DNA from: Phoebastria nigripes
Lineage: Eukaryota; Chordata; Aves; Procellariiformes; Diomedeidae
DNA: 64,000 bases
Assembly: GCA_035582835.1 (NCBI GenBank)
Contig: JAYKAV010003110.1
Coordinates: 2,578,471-2,642,470 of the forward strand
Reading direction: 5' to 3'
In this document: positions 12,320 to 23,556 of the stretch, one piece after another
Layout: the number at the start of each line of letters is the position of its first letter
How positions within the stretch are numbered: the stretch's first letter is position 1
Position numbers and translations under genes: made by a program
The notes under the pieces: model-generated
What the model was told of the DNA's origin: nothing
What the model saw: the letters and a program-made list of their open reading frames with translations, nothing else
Databases searched by the model: none

Positions 12320-13208
12320 CTAGGAAGTTAAAATTAAAGTTAAAAATTAAGGACTAAAATTTCCCATACATCACATTATGAAACTGAATGATACAATGCA
12401 AACTGCGAGATTACAGTAATGTGGCAGTATTCTATTACTAAACGACTTTAGCCCTTGATTAGATGCTGACAGTTCATGAAGACAATATGACAATAGCCAT
12501 AAACCACATTCCAAAAAATACAAAAGAAAATGTCATAGCACTGTCAATGAATTCTCTTTCCAGATGGAAAAAAAATTCTGGTAGCAATTTATTACGAAAA
12601 CATGGAAAAACAATGCCCTCATGTTATCTTTGGGTGGAGTTTGAATAAAAACACAACTATAAATGCAATTATGCAGCACTGGAAAAAATAAAAACTCTGC
12701 ACTGAGCAATAAGCATATAACACTAACATATTAATTTAAAAAAATAAAAGAAATGTAAGAAATTCAAATAGTGCAAAGATCAGTCTCTCTATTTACATCT
12801 AAGGAAGAGAAGAGCCTGCTGGAAAAAACCAAAGATAAAATAGGAGATACTGTAAACAGCTGTAGAGTCAGTGGAATAATTAAGAGGAAGAGGAAACTTG
12901 CTTTAAACTAGTTAATATGCTTCCATGACCATTCAGTTGCTGCAATGGAAGGCAAATGTAAATGGCAGTAATACTATTTGAAAGAGACCTGAAATAATGA
13001 TAAAGCAAATGTCTTCTTTTTTTCTGATGTCATTTTGGTTCACACGGTGTGGAGAGTTATTCTTGCAAGACAAGATTTTACGTATTTCCTTCAGTCATCA
13101 CTAACTTCTCTCTTGAGAGCCAAAACTATAAAACAAATTCCANTTCAAAACTCATTGGACCAAGAAAGCTATAATACAGGTGTTGAGGATTTTTGTTTGT
13201 TATTTTTG

Positions 13209-13232
13209 TTTGTTTGTTATTTAACAAACAAA
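13209..13232. repeat. 10-bp inverted repeat, 4-nt loop
   Basis: TTTGTTTGTT pairs perfectly with AACAAACAAA around ATTT. It lies in a TTTG-rich stretch, so the hairpin may be a by-product of simple-repeat evolution. Confidence 0.8.
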
Positions 13233-13402
13233 GAGGGNATTTACCCTCTTCCAGATAATTCACATTTTTAGTCTTGCTTAATGCTCTGATACATTGATAA
13301 TTATAAGAAAAATGCAGGAGCCTCCACAGAGAAAAAAAAATGTTTAACAAATGCAAAATAAGGAAACTGGAAGGAAGCAGTACGAAGTATTGCTTTGTAC
13401 AA

Positions 13403-13432
13403 GCAATTTGTTGTACAAATTGCAATTTGTTG
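13403..13432. repeat. 9-bp inverted repeat overlapping an 11-bp direct duplication
   Basis: GCAATTTGT and ACAAATTGC flank TGT at 13403-13423. GCAATTTGTTG occurs at 13403-13413 and again at 13422-13432. The layout suggests a small local duplication templated by the hairpin. Confidence 0.7.
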
Positions 13433-13900
13433 ATTAAAGTACAAATATTGAATGAGAACTTACTGAAAATTTTCAAGAAAGAAACAACTTGCTAGTTAAA
13501 AGTGACCTTTAAACAAAACTTTATGATTTCGGGCAAAACTGGCCAGCATCTCCCATAGAAGTTATGTGCACCCTTTTTCAAGATTTTTCTGAAAATATTA
13601 TCACTATCAGTATCGGGAAACTTTCATTACCAAAACCTTTATAGCGTAACCATAAAGATATCAATTGTTTCCTACAGTTGTGATGCCATTATTGTGAAAA
13701 CATACATTTACTATTACTTATATTCTTACACCACAGAAAGCAGTAATTCTTATAAAAAGTTTTTTATTCCAAATTGTATCATAGCAGAATTAAGCCCTAT
13801 ATATGAGAATGCAGACAACATATGTAAGCTACATTTTAGCATTAAAACATTTTTGTGTGTATGCATGTCCTGTATTTTGTTTTTAAATGTTATGTTCTTG

Positions 13901-13965
13901 AGATGAAATCCTAACTCCGCTGATGTATAAGGGAGTTTTGCCATTGACTTCAAAGGAGGCAGCAG
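13901..13965. repeat. Degraded copy of the CCATTGACTTCAATGG-type repeat
   Basis: It contains GGGAGTTTTGCCATTGACTT followed by CAAAGG, next to CTGATGTATAAG. The core word matches the copy at 47191-47267. The ends are not resolved. Confidence 0.4.
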
Positions 13966-14442
13966 TTTCCTATCAATAGTTTATGTTTCTGTTATGAAGT
14001 CTTTAGAATAAGACTGAGGTCTATATTTTTGTTATAGTTGCACTGTGCCTTGCAGAATAGCAGTTTGATACCTGGTTGAGGTCTCTAGTCACCATCACAT
14101 GAATAAATAAAAATTGATAATGTTCAACTTCTTTTTGTTATTTTGCAAGAATGAAGAATGACAAGCTGCACACAGACTCTTCCATGGTGACTGTCGCTAT
14201 CCATGTTAACAAATGTTATGACATTGTAGGGAATTATTTTGAAGACATTTGATATAAAAATTAATGTAACTATCATTTTGATAAATTCTGTTATTAGTGT
14301 TTTCAAGGGACAAGTCTGTTCTGAAAAACTGTTGGTTGAACTAGCCCCTTTAATTTTGGGCTCCTTCTATGGGAGGAAATGGATGGGACTGTCCAGTATA
14401 CACATATTAAATTAGAACATGAAGTTCTGTATCCATACATAC

Positions 14443-14502
14443 CAGTCCTGGCGGTAATGATGCATATCCTAGTAGCTTCTTGTATTGTTCGAAGGTGAAA
14501 AA
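14443..14502 (-). CDS. SLC25A21: SLC25A21 exon, end of transmembrane helix 2 (60 nt)
   Basis: The exon is exactly 20 codons in phase 0 at both ends and translates on the minus strand to FFTFEQYKKLLGYASLPPGL. This matches the FTFEQYKKLLGY stretch of the SLC25A21 family, where helix 2 of the first repeat ends and the link to the second repeat begins. The acceptor is ATTTACAG and the donor is CTG|GTATGTAT. It lies 6.5 kb downstream, in gene direction, of the GFYKG exon and 2.1 kb upstream of the second-repeat signature exon. The last five residues differ most from the human sequence I recall, as expected for a loop. Nothing is truncated. Confidence 0.96.
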
Positions 14503-15544
14503 CTGTAAATAAAAGTTAGACTGAAATTGCATTGAAAAAAATTATGAGTTACTTATGCAAATGAGTAAAACCAAACTACAGTGGAGCTTCACTACCTCGT
14601 ATCCTGAGTAGCCGTGTGCAGTTCTGCAAAATAAACATAAGCCACTTTTGTTTCACCTGTCTGTAGCGGTGTTAGATGTGCAACAGTAGACAATTAGGCT
14701 TCAGAACTGATTTTTTAGTGTATCATGCATAATAGCAGCATAAGTGCAATTAATGTTTTACGTAAGAGTTCACTTACAACGCATAGTTCGTGTTTTTAAT
14801 TTATACACTTTTCCTCTAGCATCTAACTTCCCATCTAACTTTCATATACTGGTATAAATGTAGTAGCAGATACTATCATTTTTCCCAAGAAATCACCTTC
14901 ACATCTTTAATATAATATACTGCAATCACTTTCACATTTCTCAGATATTAGTCTACTTCTCATCAGAGAGATGTAATTACAGATTTTGAAGATGGAAACT
15001 CTGTAGATTTTTATAATCTTTTACTGTCAACAGACACATTTCTTTTAGTTTTTGCTCTTTACAAATAAATTTTTCACCCAATTGTCTGCTTTCAGTCAGT
15101 GGTGCTCAGAAGTTCTGAGCATGTGCGATTCCTTAGAGGATGAGTTTTGAAAGCTGTACTCTTTTGTGTTTGAACTTCAAGAAAGAAATGAGAAGCTCAG
15201 TTTCACCTGCACCAGCATGGAGAAAGGCAACCATCTGTAAATGGTACACTTTGCAACCTAACACTTCTTGCCACCCAAATCCATTAATTTTCAGAATACT
15301 TTTTGTGAAATCTTCAAAAATCAAAGTGGAATAAATTAGCAGCTTTGCTCTTCCAAGAACAGTGTTAAGAATAACCCTGACCACACTGAAGTTAGTAAGA
15401 AGCTTCCCATTGACATACGCAGACAGACTTTCATTGCCTATTTCCTTGTCTGTGGACACAAAGTCTAAGAGGCATCAGTCAACGTATACTCTAAAGAAAG
15501 GGTATTTGTGACATTTTACAAATTATTGATAATATGCCCTCTGA

Positions 15545-15985
15545 AATAGAGCACACAATCCTGGCCACCCTTGTTCAAAAAGGATGAACTCAGACTACAG
15601 CATATTCAAAACAGGGTTACCAGGACCATAAGAACGTAAAGATTTTTTTAAGGATGAAGACTGAAGGAGAATAAACGCTTGCCTTGTTTAGTCTAGCAAA
15701 AGAGAGGCTGCAAGAGAATGAAAAACAAGGAAAGGAAAGATACGTAACATAAAGTAATTGGGTATGAAAGTAAAAACTACTCATAAATAGAAAGTGGCTT
15801 GAAATCTGATGAAGCTTTCTCACAACCAAAGGCGTGGAGTCCTGAAACAGTCTTCCAATAAGAATAATGGTGGAAAAATCTTAATCAGTTGTAAGGGAGA
15901 GTTTGATAAGTTTATGAAGCAGATTATAGAACAGCAGAGGACTAGACTTGCTGACCTAAGAGATCCTTTCTAGTCCAGTGCTTCC
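15545..15985 (+). mobile_element. Ancient CR1 LINE 3' fragment
   Basis: The order of words follows the CR1 3' end on the plus strand. A region like CACAATCCTGGCCACC and CAAAACAGGGTTACCAGGAC corresponds to the end of the reverse-transcriptase ORF. It is followed, after many indels, by GGACTAGACTTGCTGACCTA and AGAGATCCTTTCTAGTCC, the decayed form of the GGACTAGATGACCTA...GGTCCCTTCCAGTCC motif of older CR1 families. The copy is heavily mutated with no open frame, so it predates the large CR1 at 23557. Boundaries are approximate. Confidence 0.65.
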
Positions 15986-18900
15986 GTGCACAGCAAATCT
16001 CCCCAAAACCCATGTTGTTTCAAATTCATATTCTGCAAATATGTTGCTGAAGCCACTGAAAAAGCACTTCAGGTTGATGCCACATAAGACAGTTCTGAGG
16101 GCAGTGAAAACCATCTTCTAGCATGAGGAATGAGGATAGCAGAAAATCTTGCAGGTTATAAAGAGTAGATATCTGAATTCCAGGTAAAACCAAAGATATT
16201 GGAGGTGTTATTCCATGCAATTTTCACTCATGGAACAACACAAGGCCCATAACTACAGCTCACTACTTGTGAGTCCTGTAATCTGTCCAAGAAGTATTCA
16301 TGACTTCACGTGCAAAAGAAAAGTGGCTTTTACATGGCACATCCAGTATTATGGGACTGAACAATAAAAACCTGTCAGAGCTTCACCAAGACTGCATCAG
16401 CGCAGGTGGATATCTACTAGAGCAAGAGCTGTCACATCCCTGTATAGCAAAAGTAAGTAACTAGAACCTCTGACTTTCCTGGCTACTTTCCAAAGTTGAC
16501 CTGTAACATTTGATTAGTTCAGAGCAAGCTGATTCAAATGAAGGTGGGATCCTCTGAAGGTCTGTGCATTTCGCTCTCATACGTGAGGCCGTGATCCCTC
16601 ACATAGCACCTGCCCATGCTTGTGACCATCAAACTGTTTCACCACAAGAGGAAGGCAATGGGAAATGAGGTCAACGGAGATGTGGGAATCGTAGGAAACA
16701 TAAGGGAATAGATTTTTTCAGACGAAACAGAAACACTGGGTGACCTGGGCTGGGCCTCAGCCAAAGACGACAAGCTCAGACCCTCAGGGCTCAGTTACCA
16801 CAGACCTATCAGAAAAAAACAGCTTTTCCATAAACCACGTGTACAGGAACACGAGCAATAAGCACCACATTGTCATTTTAACTTGTTTAGAACCCTGTCC
16901 TATGGCAAAGTCAATAACATTTTTCAATCAAGACCTGCTTCAAATGAAAAGTCACCAGAATCACACCAAAACCATCAGAGAACTGGGTGTTAATGTGTTA
17001 ATAATGCCACCACATTTAAAGCAGGAGGGAATATGCATACATAATGCAAAATTAGGATGTTAAATTCTGAAAACTGAAGGACTGATGGTCTGGCCAGTGG
17101 ATAGGTACTTTTTTTTATCCTCAGCAGGGATTATTATCTCATTTTGCAGAAAAAGTCCTAGAATCGGGGCCCAGATTTTAACTGCCCTCCAAATAGTGTA
17201 CAGACTGAACACTAATTTTGCAAACATACTGCAAATATGTTTAAAATTGTTGTACTGGCCTTGCCAATAATCAGAAAAGATAGAAGTGTTACTTAGACTG
17301 TAGGTCTATCTTTTTGGATAACTGCAGATATTTTATAGGTAAAAGGAAGTCTCTGAGAAAGTGTCAGTTGTGGGTGGGTGAGTTACTTCACTGAACTAAA
17401 TTAATTTCTTATTGTGATAAAGTTTGCTTTATTCTCTCTCCAGCATCTTTCTACTCATTGTTACCCTCCTAACCTTTAATGGAATTTCTGGTATTTCTTA
17501 ATGTTTTCCATAGTGTTACAGATCTGTAAAATGGTTGTAATAAAGGCAGAAATACATTACCTAGCAATTTTTTGGTCTTAAAAATGTTACCTTAAAAATC
17601 AATAGTTTCCTAGAGTCATAAATAAAATAACTACTTAATAGTAACTATGTTTTATATCATTTTTTAAAGAAAACAAATCAATAGCAATAAAACTCAATAT
17701 AAATGTTGCTGGGTGTACTAGAGTGGCTAGTATACGTACAATTTTGCCCAAAAGTATCTAGCTATATCATATGGATTTATATCATGTACATCCACCCAAA
17801 ATGTTTTTAAAAACACAGCGTAATTTGTCTTTTTCTCCACAGTTGTATTAAGTTAATAGCTTTGCACAAAAAATCTCAGAATAAATGTATTTATTTAAAA
17901 CATGCTTTTGTGTATATAATAACCAATACTGTCCATCTGGCAAAGATACACTTTAATTCAAGTTACACAGAAAATAGCCAAAGTACTTACCAGATGTCTC
18001 AATAACTCTAAGGTAAAAATATATGCTTGAAACAAGATGTCTGGGAACACATGAACAATATAAATTTGCCCCAAAAGTTCATCTGTTAACCATTGTATTG
18101 GCATCATCACTTCTTTCCTCCAAGTTCAATCTAACATAAAGTTATAAACTTTGACTTTTTGTCTTCCAGAAATACCAGCTTTCTTTTTTAGAAGGGAAAT
18201 AAAGAGAGAGAAAAAAAGAAATAGTAAGACAGACATGAGAACGCAGTTGACTAAAAGTGAAACTGTATCTTCAACACTTAGCTGAATAACTGGGACTAAA
18301 TAACTTCATTTTAGTAGCTTTATTTTTATTTGCAAATATCCACACCAGATAAATACAATATTCCAGTAGCACAAGTACATTTCTTCTCAGTACAAAATCT
18401 CCCTTGTCCATTGTCTATACATTTTTACGAGATACAAAAGACACTATAACTAGAAGTTTTCAAAAAAGTTCATTACAAACATAAACCAAGGCTGCTGGAA
18501 CCTAGAAATTGACTCTCTACCCTTTGTGCTTTCTCAAGTCTCAAAGCCATAGGCATGGACATAGTTAGTCTTCCTCTAAATCTCACTAGTCAGTTTGGCA
18601 GTGGACAAAGGACATCTTGGGGCCTGTTAAAATGAGGAAAACTATTAGAAGAATAGAAGGTGGAGAGTGAGCCAAAGGAAGCAGTGACTTCTCCGTTGGG
18701 GTCATATCCAAATAAGGTTAGTGGAAATATGAGACAAGCTGGATTCTCTTCAGGTCAAAGCATGGGTACAAACCCCACTTTGGATGTTAGAAATTGTGCT
18801 GGCATCTAACATCTCACATTGAATTGCTTCAGTATGCAGGCTCTTACAAGGACATTACTGTCCTGCCCTATTCTGTCACTGAATTCTTNTAAATATAGCT

Positions 18901-19087
18901 GATGTCTCAAGGTAATTTAAAGTCCTCCTGGTGTCCTAGGAACAGCATAAAATTTGAAGGAATAGTGTAAAGAACTAAAGAATTCAATGATTTAATTAAA
19001 AAACATGTTTAGCATTTAAACCTGATTCTCATGGTTGCAGAAACACTACTGAGCCCTCACGTAAATGCCCAAGAACTAGGTAGAAAG

Positions 19088-19541
19088 CATCCCACTAAGG
19101 GAGCACCAGTAAGACATTTAAGGAGCTGTGAGTTTATAATGTACAACAAGAGGCTGAGAGAACTCAGTCTGTTTAGCCTGGAGATGAGAAGGCTAAGGGG
19201 ATCTAATTCCTGTCTTCCACCATCTAAAGCTTATACAGAAGACAAAGTCAGACTTTCTCAGAGGTCCACAACAGAACCATGAGAGACAATAGGCAAAAGT
19301 TGCAACACGGGAATTTGGATTGGATATAAGGCAAAATTCTTCACAGTGAAAGCAATTAAGCACTGCAGCAGGAGCACAGAAAGGCTGCAGTCTCCATCCT
19401 TGAAGATTTTCAGAACTCGACTAGACAAGACATCCAAGCAACCTGATCTAACCATGAAGTCAGCCCTGCTTTGAGCAGGAGGCTCACCAGATGACCTCCA
19501 GAGATCCCTCCCAACTTAAATCTTGCTATGATTCTATAATT
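19088..19541 (+). mobile_element. CR1 LINE 3' fragment, 5'-truncated
   Basis: The plus-strand translation contains RLRELSLFSLEMRRLRG, the C-terminal reverse-transcriptase tail typical of CR1. It is followed by decayed coding sequence, GAAGATTTTCAGAACTCGACT, the ACCTCCAGAGATCCCTCCCA segment of the CR1 3' UTR, and a terminal TATGATTCTATAA like the CR1 octamer tail. About 450 bp are retained, the usual outcome of incomplete reverse transcription. It is antisense to SLC25A21 and has no intact ORF. Confidence 0.85.
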
Positions 19542-21004
19542 ATATTGAATATCGTGGGGTTTAAGCAAATTTAATCAATTTGAGTAAGAGAAAGTGACTC
19601 AAGATTTTTGAATGACTCAGGTTGGTAGGAGAGAAATCAAACCTGGGTTTGTATTTTAACTAAATATATGCTGGAATCTAAAAAGCATGATCAGATTGAC
19701 TTTGACCTGTTTTAAATGAAATGAAATGGAGAGACAGAGGAAACATCACAGTCAGAAAAGAACAAGTTATTAGGAATCTTCTAAATATCATCTATCTATT
19801 CTTCACTGCCACTTTGCTATTAAATAGAACTTTAGTTTTCTTAGTTGTATTAAATAATTTTGAGATAGGTGACATATGTCATTTGCATCTAAAATGCCAA
19901 TGCAAACAAGAAGATGACATTACCAGAACTCCTTTAGGATTCTGTTACAAGGTCACATCCTGTCACTTTATACAAATATTATTCCTCTGTAAAGGAATTG
20001 GAATGTGAATGATTAATTGCAGACTAAGGACCAGAATCATATGCAGCCTTTTTAGAAAGAAACAAAAAAAGCAAGAAAGGAAAATCAAGACATTCTGTAT
20101 AATAACTGCTTTTAGACACATTTGGTGCAACTGTGGAAAACATCAAAGTTCTGAAGTAAAAGACAAACATTTGCTCGTAACACAATGGATGCTCTGATAG
20201 ATTTAGAACTTTAAGATGAGGTGCTTAATTACTAGGTTTTAATTAAAAAGGTTGCATGACTTAGCTGAAAAAAATTGATGTATGGATGTATTTTGCTTAG
20301 GAATGTTACTAAAATAATGCTTTACAAATCAACATAAAGGATAATAGAAGAAAATCAGATCAACATTTGACAGCAAATACACTTTGATAGGCTAGCATCT
20401 ATTTCAACTGTAAGAGAGCTGGAGTAAAATTTTCTTTGCATGATGAAGAGCTGTACCCATTACTATGTTCAGTCTGTAAAAAAGTGAGAGTATGGAGTAG
20501 AGTGCTCTGGAGTACAAGAAAACTCTGGGCAGCACTTCAAACCTATAGATGTACTACTTCAAGTTACTGAGTAAGTACTTATTAGGAGTGGCTTCTTTAA
20601 TGGCTTCTTGTGTTAATTTATTAAGCTATTCTTAGTTGTTTTGCAAGTTGCTAGGCATTTTCAGTAAAACAAAATGTCTAAACCAGAGGTAATGATGAGG
20701 CTAAAATACCACTTAAAGTATTTTATTAATTTTGATTATATAAACTAGTTGTAATTTGCTTTTCAGTAACATTATATATATACAGGTCAAAAATAGCCTA
20801 GCATTTAAGAGCCTTATCCTACACTTCTTAATCAAGCACAGTTTTTATTGTGCTATCAACAGGAAAGTTTCCTCCTATTAAAAATCAGAGGATTAATATG
20901 CCAAATAAGTTTAAGATTCTAATGTCAATCAGTAGGGGAGATATGTTTTACAGCTGCCACTGTCCCTACTCATATTTTTAAAGGAAGAAGTATGGGGTTT
21001 TTAC

Positions 21005-21071
21005 CTTCACCGCTCTTTTGGGCGTCTCAGCCAAGATGGGAGGAAGTATTCCTTTGTAGAAGCCAAGCAAT
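21005..21071 (-). CDS. SLC25A21: SLC25A21 exon, first-repeat GFYKG segment (67 nt)
   Basis: The translation on the minus strand, after one base completing the split Gly codon, is LLGFYKGILPPILAETPKRA followed by VK. It is the conserved [FY]KG segment and start of the second transmembrane helix of the first mitochondrial-carrier repeat, nearly identical to the human protein. The acceptor is a long pyrimidine tract ending in CAATAG and the donor is AAG|GTAAAAA. The left intron is phase 2 and the right is phase 0, so it joins in frame with 60783-60866 and 14443-14502. At 67 nt it is too short for ORF finders and is recognisable only by homology and splice sites. The Pro and basic residues (PKRAVK) are a hallmark of the oxodicarboxylate carrier at this position. 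No frameshift or stop is seen, consistent with a functional gene. Confidence 0.96.
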
Positions 21072-21807
21072 CTATTGAAGAAAAAAAGAAATTATTTTTG
21101 TATGGATAAACAACATATCATTACCATACTGCCAATTCTATTTTCACTTTTGAGTAAAGCAACTAACCTTTCAGAATTTCCAAGCATACAGACAAATAAT
21201 GATACTCTTTGCTTACTTGCTAAGTAACTAATGTGCTACCAATTTTATTATGTGCTGGTGAGAAGATATCAAAAAATCAGCAATGAATAAGTAAAAATTC
21301 AATCCATTTTTTCTGGGTAGACAAGAAGTTGTATTTAAAGGAAGAGGAACAGTTTTGACAATGAAGAGGAAGTATTATTTAATTGTTTTAATTTTCTTGA
21401 CATAGCAATGATAATATTAAAAACTAAAGTCACAAAATACAGATTTGGAAAAAACTGTGACTTCAGCAAGTTGCATACAAAAAACCTGCATGCTCATCTT
21501 CAGACACTAGGTTAAGGCATCTTTTAAAGTTTAGTTTTAAATATGCCTCAAAATAGATGAAGGAATTTTTTTACAACTTAGTTTTAACACAAGTTAGCTA
21601 TTCACAGAGCCATAACAGAATATATGTATTTCATCTTCGAAAAAACATTTGGGCAATATCTTGCTACTGTACTCATTCAGGTCTTTGCCCCTCTCTTGCC
21701 TGGCTCTATAAACACCTAAGGAGTTTACAATAGCTGCTGACTTTTGGAGCTGGCCTGAAGCCAACGATCCACTTGTTGCAATGCTTTGCTTTGCATCATC
21801 TAAATTT

Positions 21808-21821
21808 TATATATATATATA
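21808..21821. repeat. (TA)7 microsatellite
   Basis: Seven uninterrupted TA units preceded by TTTT. Confidence 0.8.
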
Positions 21822-22675
21822 GCCTGCTACAAGCACACATGGCATTTGCAGGCAGCCTGAGCTCTGCTTACAAGGCCAATGTATATGCATAACGCTGGGT
21901 CTTGCGAATGCTTTAAATGACAGGTGGTTCTCAANATCCCCAGGTGAGGTAAAAGTAGACATAGTTCCTGTCTGCTAGGCCTCCACATTAATCTAGATAG
22001 TGCATGGGGAGAGTTCAGAAAGGCATCTAATGCATCAGCAAGAAGCTACTTTGCCAGCCAACAAGGGTATATCTTGCAACTTATCCATCTTCAGAGTTTA
22101 TCCAAACTTCAGTGTTTATAGTCTTAGGACTGTAAGAGGATTGTGTCTACAGAAGAAATCACTTCTTAAAGCAAAGCATTTCTGTCTTTTTAAAATGTTG
22201 AAACATGGTGATGTTGAATGGTGGTGATTCACCTTTCTAAAACTGCCTATTACTTGGAATATTTTTGCAGGGTGTGGAAGAGCCATCAAATCAACAGATT
22301 CTCCTATAGTTATCCTGTGCATGTCAAAGGAAAACAATTACATTCATATTCCTCATGTGAATGTAAAATACCACAAATGCTATACCATTTTTTCCACCCT
22401 TCTTCTAATGCTTCTCTGGAGTTCTCTTCTTAAGCCGCTCCAATATAAATAAAATAATTTAGGCTTTGTAAGATGCTCCAGAGTGGGAATATCGCTTATC
22501 CTTCCTCTGAAGTAAGCAAGTTATGAACTCCAATCCATGATAAAAGGAAACTTTGAGCCTTTTACACAATTATGGTTTCATGACAAAACACTGAAAGTCC
22601 TTGGGTAGGAGATTTCAGGAATTCAACTGAGTCGACAGATGTTTGAATTTTCCCAAAGTCTCACTTTCCAAACAT

Positions 22676-22772
22676 AAATATATATACATACATACATATA
22701 TCTATATCTATCCACATAGATATGGATATAACTATAGATATGGTTATAACAATATAGATATACTGGATCCAG
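22676..22772. repeat. AT-rich TATA/CATA/ATCT compound microsatellite
   Basis: It consists of TATATA, CATACATACATA and (TATC)-like units, followed by repeated ATAGATATGG words. The segment is partly self-complementary (TATCTA against TAGATA) and may form weak hairpins. Confidence 0.75.
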
Positions 22773-23556
22773 TCTTAGTCTTTAACAGTTCATACATATT
22801 CAGAGTATATTCTTGCTGATTCAGCAAGCTACTGAAACGTTGAATAACTTTAAGCATTGATTCATACAGTTTAATGTGAGTTCAAACTGAAACTGAGGTC
22901 CAAGTAGGATCAGCTACAAGAATACAGATCCCTATAAACACTTTCTTCCTTTCAGCTCAACCTAAAACACTGTAAGCATACCTACAACAGGCATCCCATT
23001 TGGAATTTCTAGTACTCTGGCATGATTGGAATTGGAAAATGAAAAGTGCTCCACTGCTCTACTCACAGGTGTAGTTCTGACTACAAAAAAGTGAGACCCA
23101 AACTTGGTCCAGATTTTCTCATTAGTAAGAGATGCGTAAGCAAGAGAAATATGCAGTGTAAAGCAACAATTCAGTTCTAAAAACACACAGCAGCATTACC
23201 TAGCCTTACACAGCAGTACAGGTTGCTTTTCCAGGTTGCCTTCTTGTATACTCAAATGTATGCAGCTATTGAATATACAAACCTTGTAACATTCCTACGG
23301 TCTCTGAGGGTCTCAGGGAAAACTTTTCAGAGAGAACGTGGAGGGGAAGGATATACCAGGAATTTGAGCAACAGATCTGCCATCTCAGCAATCTTGCGAG
23401 GCAGGTAATCACTTCTAAAGAGTAATCCACCATTCTATCACAGCTCGGTGTTGAAATAACAGCGATTCAGATGATCAGCAGACCAGGCGGTGGATTGTTT
23501 GAAAATTCTAGAGAAATGGGAACTGAAAATATGAAAAGCAATTATCCATTGCTCCT

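Larger units (their letters stand above)
12320..14442 (-). other. SLC25A21: SLC25A21 intron, 2,123 bp
   Basis: This is the shortest complete intron in the window, with a GTATGTAT donor and a CTAG acceptor. It holds two small perfect hairpins (13209-13232 and 13403-13423) and a degraded CCATTGACTTCAAAGG-type repeat copy at about 13901-13965. The 116-codon minus-strand ORF at 13126-13476 is A/T-driven, spans ambiguous bases and resembles nothing. Confidence 0.9.
14503..21004 (-). other. SLC25A21: SLC25A21 intron, 6,502 bp
   Basis: The donor is GTAAAAA and the acceptor is TTTACAG. The intron contains two CR1 3' fragments on the plus strand, that is antisense to the gene. Otherwise it is AT-rich unique sequence with no recognised exon. 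Confidence 0.9.
21072..23556 (-). other. SLC25A21: SLC25A21 39.7 kb intron, segment between the GFYKG exon and the large CR1
   Basis: No exon was recognised here. It holds a TA repeat at 21808-21821 and an AT-rich microsatellite at 22676-22772. The rest is unique AT-rich intron. Confidence 0.85.

Noticed and set aside
13126..13476. 116-codon minus-strand ORF
   Set aside because: It is AT-driven, runs through ambiguous bases and a TTTG/AACA hairpin, and matches no family.
15133..15459. 108-codon minus-strand ORF
   Set aside because: No splice signals, no family resemblance, and its length is within chance for intronic DNA.
16740..17063. 107-codon plus-strand ORF
   Set aside because: No domain or homologous pattern is seen and codon use is unremarkable. 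It is probably chance.
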